A stretch of DNA of 34,339 nucleotides from positions 127,102 to 161,440 of the forward strand of contig NW_019775767.1 of NCBI RefSeq assembly GCF_001039355.2, read 5' to 3'. The notes beneath the pieces were generated by a model, which did no database searches, was not told the DNA's origin, and saw only the letters and a program-made list of their open reading frames with translations. The position numbers and the translations under genes were made by a program. Below are positions 22,870-32,352 of this stretch, one piece after another. This DNA comes from Lingula anatina (taxonomy: Eukaryota > Brachiopoda > Lingulata > Lingulida > Lingulidae). Position 1 is the stretch's first letter; every line of letters begins with the position of its first letter.

Positions 22870-23269
22870 GATTAAACACACAAGCAGTCCATTACTTCAC
22901 AAATCTGCTGCACCGAAGCTCACAGCAATTCTCACCACAACTCCATACTCCCTGGTCATGTCTTGATTTCCCTGGGGTCCATTTAACAAAACATTTTAGC
23001 CCAAAAATAGCACTAAACCTTTAGTTCAAAGATTTGGTCTGCTTCAGATTAAGATAAATGGAAAGTGAAAGATGCACTGGTATGAAGTCATAGCCATGTG
23101 CATCTTGCTTGAGAGCAATCGGTGTTTTCATCTGTTTGGCCTTCCATTGATTCACCTTGCAAAAAAGTTGACTGAAATGTTGGTCTAAAAGTGTGAAAGT
23201 CTGAAAAGTTAAATCACAATCTTTGGGCTGAAGATCTCCTGTGACATAGGGTCCCTGTGTGAAAACTCC

Positions 23270-23318
23270 TTAACTTTCTGGTCTTGTGTAATTCACCAGA
23301 CGCTGACCAACCAGGTAC
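23270..23318 (-). CDS. MARCHF6: MARCHF6 last coding exon
   Basis: 49 coding bp after acceptor CCAAG. Completes Lys, then reads YLVGQRLVNYTRPES and stop TAA at 23272-23270. YLVGQRLVNY is the conserved C-terminal element of the family; the human tail after it is about 18 residues longer. Confidence 0.93.
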
Positions 23319-26300
23319 CTTGGTGAAAAAAAAATAAAATAAAACATGATTACTAAACCAATGATTGATTATTTGTAAGTACTAGACCATTTTTTTAGCT
23401 CTGCCTTAATGAAATGCACATGTTGCAGGATTTTAAATTGTATGCTCAAAATATGAAACCCTTGTATTCAAACCAAGCCAATCACATAACGCTGTCAACT
23501 GATGCATTTTTGTGAATTAAATTAGACTACAAGAGGTTAAGAAATCTGTAACACTTTTGTCTTCCCGTTTCCCAGACCTCTTGAGTTGAACCTGAACCAG
23601 GAAAGAGCCATAATTTAATGATTCAAGACACAGACAGAGCTGTCTTACTTGTCATTCTTGATGTGTTCGTAAAGTTTTCTGAACTGCTTCACCTGCATGG
23701 TGCAAAACCCTACAAAGGTCAACAAGGTCAGGAGGGAAGGATAGATTCTCCTGTAGACTAGGTTCTCTGTCTCAAAGTCCACCCCTGAAAATACGTAGAA
23801 AGTGAATGAATAGAAAATATATAAAGAAATATTTATAAGCCCTATGACATTTGTACATAACACACCAAAGAAAAAAAATAGAAATTCCACTCCAGTGACA
23901 CACTATATTAAAGGCAATGTGATAGGAAGCATCAGTAATAAAACAATTTTTCAGTCTCATTAAAGAAAAACAATATAATTCATTTTAAAAAGTTTAAAAT
24001 TAATAAATCAAGACCCCGTATTAATCCTTTAAAACCACACACTGAGCATTTAAACACTGGAATAAAACCAAAAGATTTTTTTCAAAATATGTGTATAGAA
24101 TGCCTTTATACTCACCAAACATTGGCACAATACTTTTAGCTACAACATAGGGTGCTGCCAGTGACATACTGAGGCAGCCTATCACTGGGATACACAGATT
24201 GGTGAGAATGAAGGTGAGATTCATATTACGCAGGCCATCGTTATACACCTGGGGAAAGAAATTGGACTACAATAAGCTGTGTTTTCATTGTATATGTACC
24301 AGATGGTGAAATTAATGGAACAGAGTTTCTATCATCATTTTACAGTAATTGAGCTGACTTGGGTATACATGTAGTCCAAAACATATCAAACACATGTCTA
24401 ATATGGATTATTTTAAATTTATAATCTTTAAGTTGAACTGGTCTGGGAATCATATGATTGTATGCAGAAACACAAACATAGCTGGTTAAAATTTTGTTCT
24501 GTGATTTACAACTCGTTTAGCATGTGAATCCCTCCCCCCCCCTCCCCCAACACACACCTTCCAGATGAAATTTGACAACCCCAATATCAAAATGCCAGTC
24601 AGAACTTACCCGTTCCATGACATTTTTGAGCCACCACTGTGGACCCATCATGGTCACGGCACAGATGATTTTAGCATGAAGAACTCCTAGAGCCCAATCC
24701 TGGAGTGAAAGAGGGTAACGTAGGCAAAGGACACAGGATAAACTTACTTTTCAATTACTAAACTGAAAAGTATTAATTTTGTATGCATTTTCTTACAAAT
24801 GATATTAATATTTCCCCTTTTAAACACTATGCTATCTAAGCACTGTGAAAAATGAAATGTAAGCAAATGTTGTAAGGAGAATAAAAAGGACTGCAGTCAA
24901 CCTTTTAGTACTTTAAAATCTATAATTAACCAAACTGAATATAATTCCATGAAACTTCCTGCAGAAATAAAGAATTACATCTAGTTAAAATATGGTGGAT
25001 AATATACGAGAAGTCAAAATTCAAAGTTTCATGATTCTTGCTTTTTTATTGTTATCTTTTGTATTTGTCTTACTGTTTCATCCTCTCATATATTTTGGCA
25101 TTGGATATATATGAATGAATAAGATAAAAACTATGAAAACGAATCACTCTTTCAATGGGGAAAATTGTGAATTTGTGAGATACTGCACCTTTTAAGGCAT
25201 AGTGCATTCTTAAAAGTAGGGCATTCTCATAGAATCACTCTTTCAATGGGGAAAATTGTGAATTTGTGAGATACTGCACCTTTTAAGGCATAGTGCATTC
25301 TTAAAAGTAGGGCATTCTCATTGAACGTTAGCAACGAAAATGAAAAGTAGGCTACTTTATACTTCCATTCTTTACAAAAAAGCACCACAAATGATACACA
25401 GGAATGTTTTTTTCTTTACTATTTATCCTATTACAAAAATTGTGTTGGAAATATTGATAATTTTTGTCCCATTTTAAAGCTAGAGTAATTACCGTACACC
25501 CTTACCTGCCAAGGAAAGAAGACTGGGGTTTGGTTCAATGGTACCCTCAGTGGCGCCACCACCACCAACTCAAACAACAGCCCCAGTAACAGTGGCGCCA
25601 CCCCTATCAGCAGGAATGCTATCATGAGAGACTTCAGGGCCTGCAACGACAAATGAAAATTACTGATGGTAACAGCTACTTGGAATTGTCCGGATAGTCT
25701 AGTCTATCTGATCATGTGATGGGAAGGATGCTCGTTTTTTGGGGGATATCAATTGTTTGAGAAAGCTGTGGCGTAATTTAAACATTTTTAACTTGTCAAG
25801 CTCTCTATAAAACACAATTCTCAAGGGAGGATTGCCTTGGTTTGAACTGATGAAGATTTTAAATTGTGTGCATTCATAAGTTAGACAACTTCCTTATTGA
25901 GATGTTGACATTTTGGAAATCCACAATTATACCCCCTCCATTCCCCAAACTACCCAGTGTCCACTCACCAGTAGCGTCCACTCCTTCACCTTGGTCATAA
26001 TGGCTGCCCAGCCCTGTGGTATCCACTGGTAGAGAACAGCTCCCAGTCTCAGCACCACCCAGCAGACATACAGTCCACAGGCCGCAGTGTACAGCTCATG
26101 GATCCTTACAGACCCCATCCAGAGAGACATCAGCATACGACCAAAGAAAACTGAAAATATCAATCATTGATTACTTATTTTGTTTTCATGCATGTGTACA
26201 ACAGGTAGATCCTTACAGACCCCATCCAAAGAGACATCAGCATGGGACCAAAGAACACTGAAAACATCAATCACAATGAATTTACTCATTTATACTTCTG

Positions 26301-29300
26301 TTGAGTGTACAGTACAGCAGGTAGATCGATCCTTACGGTCCCCATTCAAAGAAACATCAGCAGGCAACCAAAAAATACTGAAATTTTCAATTTACAGTAA
26401 AAGAAAAGCTTGATGAATGATTCCCAAGAAACATCAGAAGACAGACATAGAAATAAATATAAATCACAGTAGTATAAGTTTCCATTTCTAAAGATTTCAG
26501 TCTTAAAGTGCGAATAAACTTTGGGCCTATAGTCCTTGGCCTAAAACTTTCCCATGAAATTCTGCAAGGGGTTATAAGATTACTATGACCAGCTCATTTA
26601 TAAAGTTAACTTACCTGGCAAGATTAAGGTGACTAGGCTGGCAAGAAATAGTAATTAACTTACCTGGCAAGATTAAGGTGACTAGGCCGGCAAGAAATAG
26701 TAATTAACTTACCTGGCAAGATTAAGGTGACTAGGCTGGCAAGAAATAGTAATTAACTTACCTGGCAAGATTAAGGTGACTAGGCTGGCAAGAAATAGTG
26801 TGGACCACATCAAGACAAACAACAGCATCATCTGCAGAAGAAAAATTAGTTGTTCAGAAATCAAATTATCTACATGCACGAACTGATTTTTTATCTTGAT
26901 TTTCATTTGAGAAAATATGTACAAATAAACAAAATTATGAAACAAGTGTTGCTCTTACCCTAATGAAGAAAAAACTTGGTTTGTGAAAAGGCTGATAGCC
27001 TGAGGGTCCTCCCTGATGCAGTAATGCTTGATGAATTGCACCCAAATTTCCAACAGCTTGGGCTGCCCCCTGGTGACCTGCAGCCCCATGTGCTGCCACC
27101 TGGTGACCTGCAGCTCCATGTACTGCCCCCTGGTGACCAGCAGCCCCATGTGCTGCCCCCTGGTGACCTGCACCATGTTGAACTGCCCCAACAGGGGCTT
27201 CAACATTTTGTGCTGCCTCCTGGTGGTCCAACAAATTGACAGCTTGTAGTGCTGCCCCCTGGTGACCAAGCAAATCTACAGCTTCTTCTGCTCCTCCTTG
27301 GTGCTCTGCCTCTTGTGCTGCCCCCTGGTTCCCCAGCTCCTCTTGTACAGCTTGTGCTGCCCCCTGCTGACCTGGCTGTGCTGGTAATATTATATTTGGA
27401 GCAACTCTCTCTGCACCATCAGTGTCCTACAGAAATAGATCAATACAATTTTTTCACACAATTATATATATTACATTCAATGAAATTATTTTCAAGACAC
27501 CTTTATCTGCTCCTAGGGCACAGTCATGACAACAGTCCATATTAGAGTACCAACTGCCCTTACCGAGGGCTAAATGTCCATAGAAGACTTCTCAACCAAA
27601 ATCAAAAGCTTACTTTTATAACATAGTCAATGTCTATCAGTCTGAGCCCCAAAATATTGAAAAACTATTCTTGCCCCAGGCCCCTGACCTTACCTCTGGT
27701 GAATCCCCCAGGAGATAAGACTTGAGGTCCAGCAGCCAGGCCACGCCCACTGTCCACCCCCTGACCAGACCCTTCAGCCAGGTCCTGGTGTGACCCTGCT
27801 CCAGGAGAGCTGGCAGCACCACCTGGAGGAGAAGGAGCTCCAGGGACAACTCACTGACTGGGGCATCACTGGAACACATGAAGGCTCAGAGGTAAAGTAG
27901 TGATATCACACTAGCCACATGTATTATTATTATTATTATTATTATTATCAGGCCCGTAGCCAGGGGGGTTCGGGAGGTTCGAAAGATCCGCCCCTTTTGT
28001 CAGGAAAAGGTCCATTTTGGGTAAAATTGTATCTAGGTACACATAAGTTTCATTGTAAAAGGTCCACTTTTTCAGAAAAAGAATCCCCTTTTGAATTTGC
28101 AGGCTACAGGCCTGATTATTGATCATTGCTGTTTTAACCAGTAACTTCAGTTGCTTAAGAAAGCAAAATATACATTATTACAGCTACCAAGGTAGTAAAC
28201 AAGCTCCAAGATTTCCAATAGTTCTAGCCAAATTTATGTCAAATTTTCAGAATGGTTCAAAATGGGCTACCTAAGATTTTGGTGCTGATCCACTTATCAA
28301 TTAATTTATTAATAATGAGAACTGAACTGCCTTAGCAGAGGTCTGTACTCTTGGAGTGACTGTCTAGTTTGTATCATGTATAATTGAAGTTTTATTTAAA
28401 AATACATATGTTGACATGATAATTCTCCTAGGAACCATTTACAATGAATTCTGTTGAAGAAATAATGCACACAAACTCCAAGGGGACTCTTGCCTTCAGA
28501 TAATGCGAAAAGCCTAATGTGCCTCCTCGTTTCCAATGTACTAGTATGATCACCAGTTTTTACTATATTCTACTCAATGACATGAGATTGGTCAGTCTGT
28601 AAATCTGATTGCATTCAGCAAGACCAGATACAGTTTGTGTGTATTAGCTAGGTGAACATAACCCAATGTGAATGGTCCCTGATACAGTTAGTGTGTATTA
28701 GCTAGGTGGACATAACTCATTGTGAATGGTCCCTGATACAGTTAGCATGTATTAGCTAGGTGGACATAACTCATTGTGAATGGTCCCTGATACAGTTAGT
28801 GTGTATTAGCTAGGTGGACATAACTCATTGTGAATGGTCCCATATACAGTTACCTTGATAACATAATATGGTAGGGTAGAAATCCTGGGATCATTTTCTT
28901 GATCAACTGAACTGGGAGCCACAGCATCAGGAGAACTGTGGTACCAAATATCACCTGCAAGACAAGACCAAAGTAAGGTGAAATAGCTTTCTCTTCACCT
29001 CTTGTGTAAAGATGGTAAAATTGTGATCAAGGCCTTTTGATGAAGAAGTGAAATGCCATGCCTCAAAGGTTAAAAGTGTAATGTTTCTTTAAAAATGATT
29101 TTTAACCAATGAAAAAAGTGGCACCACAAGGTGTAAAGCAAGGTTTAATGTTGCAAAATAACTTACAATGAAAGTTTGTCTTAATTGAATATGATGCTTC
29201 AGTCAGGCAAATAAAAATTCAAATAGACACTGTATGTAAAGCATGCATTCACTCTTGATTACATGGGATTTTTTATCAGGAAGCCCAATTATTGCACACG

Positions 29301-32300
29301 TCTAATTTCACAATACAACTTAGTTAAAAACTGGTCCTTAACCCAGGATTTGTCATAGTCAGCTACAAAGAAAAACGGTTCAAGCACGTTTTCAAAAAGG
29401 TAAGATATGGTAAATGTTAAAAACTTTCAGATTTCTTTACTTTACAACTTCAACTTTACTTGGTAAATGGTTAAAGTAGAAATTCATGGAATCATATTAA
29501 TTTTATTTGGATATAACCACAAACTTACCATGCTTGCCAAAAACCTCCTCATGTGTCTCAACACTGGCAGGTGGATCATCTAGCCGGGGAAAATAATGGA
29601 AAGAAAATTCATTAATTATTCACCATAAACATTTTTATCATGGCTGATATAATGTCCTTTTATAACTGACTACCTTAGGTATTCCAAAATTCCAAACAAC
29701 TCAGTTGTTTTAATGACCCTTTGCCAAGGTTTAGTTCCTCATTTCAGTGCACTTTACATCAGCAAACTAACTTTTCAAAACTTTTAAAACATCAAGATTG
29801 TGTAAGAAATTCTATAACAATATTGTTTTGTGGAAATTTATTAATTACATTTGTATGAATTTCAGAAACTATTACTGTAACTAGAAAAATAAGAAAATTT
29901 ACTTAGATATGTTTCAATTAAAAGCTTTGAAAGAATAAATCATTTGTAGAGTATTCCTTGAGAGAAGCCCTTGCAAGGTAAAAAGGCAATAAAACTACAA
30001 CCAGGAATATCTTCAGAGACCTTTGATTCAGTTGAATAACAGTCCATTCATCAAAATTGTGATATCTTGTTGACTTAGTCACTTACAAATAAAAAACCAA
30101 AAAGAAAAACCAAACCTGATAAAACCTTCACCTTATTTGTTGGCAGAGAAAATAAGTCTGAAATTTTTACTGTATTAAGAAAAGCCTAAAAATAAACTAA
30201 TTATATAAGTTATAAAACCAACATCTTGAGGAAAACAATTTATTTTGTCTAAAAATGTCATTTCCTTTGTCTAAAAATGTCATTTTCCAGAAACCACACT
30301 GCTGTTTTCAAGCTCGAGCTTATACCAGATAATTTGGTGTCCTCTGATATTTGCATCAGTTTTGGTCTGTAATGTCATCATTCAACCAAAGTCTATAGAT
30401 ATAATATGAATGTACTATTATGTACAGCATCTGTTCAGACCACAATAAAAAAAATTCTATCCACAATTATTAACTCTCATACCACAACTTCCTTGGCAAA
30501 CAATATGAAAAAAAAAACTGATTAGGTTAGAAAAACTCCATGTCCAAATAACTGTACTGTCAGCACGTCAACAAGCGTGCTCTAACAAACAAACAAAAAA
30601 ATCATGAAAGAAAATAACCTCCAACGTTGACAATGAATAAGAAGTTCAGGACATGTCGTAACAACATCAGGAAGAGAATATTTATCTTTCCATTTCAATC
30701 TACAATGAATCACAAGAACATGCTGAAATATAGCTGTTAGCCAGGAAAAGAACAATAGTAACCAAGTAGGAATTTATACACCTCTGGGAAACCTAACTGG
30801 CAATTAATACCAAATAATGCTTATTGTGGATCAAAATTCATTTCTTTGGCGTAGCATTATACACTCAAAATTACAACAATAGTATTTTTTTCCCATTAAT
30901 ATCTAAACATAAGTTATTTGTTTCCCACTTTTCAGCACCTAACAAAACACCTTCAATAAGGAATGAAGTGGAAACAATTTCCCTAGTAGATATCTGTTTG
31001 GACAGCTACATACTATATGTATTTAACCAACAGATAAAAACTTTAGGACTGAACTAATAAAGTGCATCCTTTCCCTGGACAATTTTCTATAACAATCTAC
31101 AGGCTTGGTGTTCCTTAATTCTAATAGACAGAGGCAGAGGAGGTACAAAATACAATAATTATAATTTGTTATATTTCTGAGCCTAATCATGGAGGGTATA
31201 ATGACTCCTTTTTTCTCCCACCACTAACCTTTTATATCGAGTTAAAGTTTGAATAATTGCTAATTATAATTTGTAACATTTCCTTGCTTAATCTTGGCAG
31301 GTGTCTTAACTCTATTTCTCTCCCACCAATTACCTCTTGTATCTGGTTAAATTCTTGTAAAATTTCTGTACCCAATCTTGGCAAGTATAATGACTCTCTT
31401 TTCCTCTCACAACTAACCCATTATATTGGGTTAAACTCTCAATCATTGCTAATCATAATTTGTAACATTTCCTTGCTTAATCTTGGCAGGTGTAATGACT
31501 CTCTTTTCTTCTGGCAAATTACCTCTTGTATCTGGCTAAACTTTGAATCATTACTAATTATAATTTATAACATTTCCGTGCTTAATGTCGGCAGGTGTCC
31601 TTACTCTATCCCCCCACCAACCTCTTGTATGGGGTTAAACTCAAGATCATTAATTGCTTTTTATACTTTGTAACATTTCTGTACTTAATCTTGGCAGGTT
31701 TTATAACTCTCTTCTAAAATTCCTCTCACCACTTACCTCTTGTATGGGGTTAAACTCAGGATCATTCAAGTTTCTCAGAAACCAGAGCACTCCTGGTCTC
31801 AGAACTTCTCTCAGAAGCAAGATAAAGGAGGCGAAGTAGAAGACGTAAACCATCCCTACTAGCCAGTGAATAAACATTGATGTTCCGGGAGCGTTACTGA
31901 AACTCTTTTCTCGGTCTTTTAATGTGGCATCAAACATCGCCTACAACAAAGGCACACAATATAGTGAGAATAGCTATAATTCCAGCAAGAGCCATTTTAA
32001 TTATTTCTTAACCACCCCTTTGACACCAACTTTAAGTGAATGATATATGTTACAGTTGTAGAAATTACAATGTCTTTTTTCAAATACAACACATAAAATG
32101 TCACCTATGTACTGGTTAATTGTTATAAATAAATAAAAGTTATTTTAAAATCTTATTGGAGCCCTTCAATCATTTTTTTTTCTTTTTTTTTTTCTTGAAT
32201 CGATCTGTTTCAAAGGTCCTCAAAGAATTACAGGTTAAAAATAAATGCAACTGAAGCATGCAACTTTTTAGTTGCAATACAACAAAATTATAACTACTAC

Positions 32301-32306
32301 TGCTGC

Positions 32307-32352
<46 letters not shown>

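Larger units (their letters stand above)
27869..28853 (-). other. MARCHF6 intron with 54-bp array and small transposon
   Basis: Intron between exons 6 and 7. It starts with the 54-bp array and ends near a small inverted-repeat element and an (ATT)n tract, each listed separately. The rest is unremarkable. Confidence 0.8.

Noticed and set aside
26604-26799. Downstream copies of the exon 9 donor region as extra coding exons
   Set aside because: They have no acceptor pattern of their own suited to the MARCHF6 frame and read-through meets a stop; they are better explained as duplicated junction sequence.
26976-27249. Plus-strand open frames rich in Pro, Leu and Cys repeats
   Set aside because: Antisense to MARCHF6 exon 8, whose minus-strand frame continues into conserved family sequence and proper splice sites.
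31257-31673. 138-codon plus-strand open frame with internal repeats
   Set aside because: It runs antisense through the tandem array derived from the MARCHF6 exon 4 donor; the repeats in the translation are the DNA repeat.
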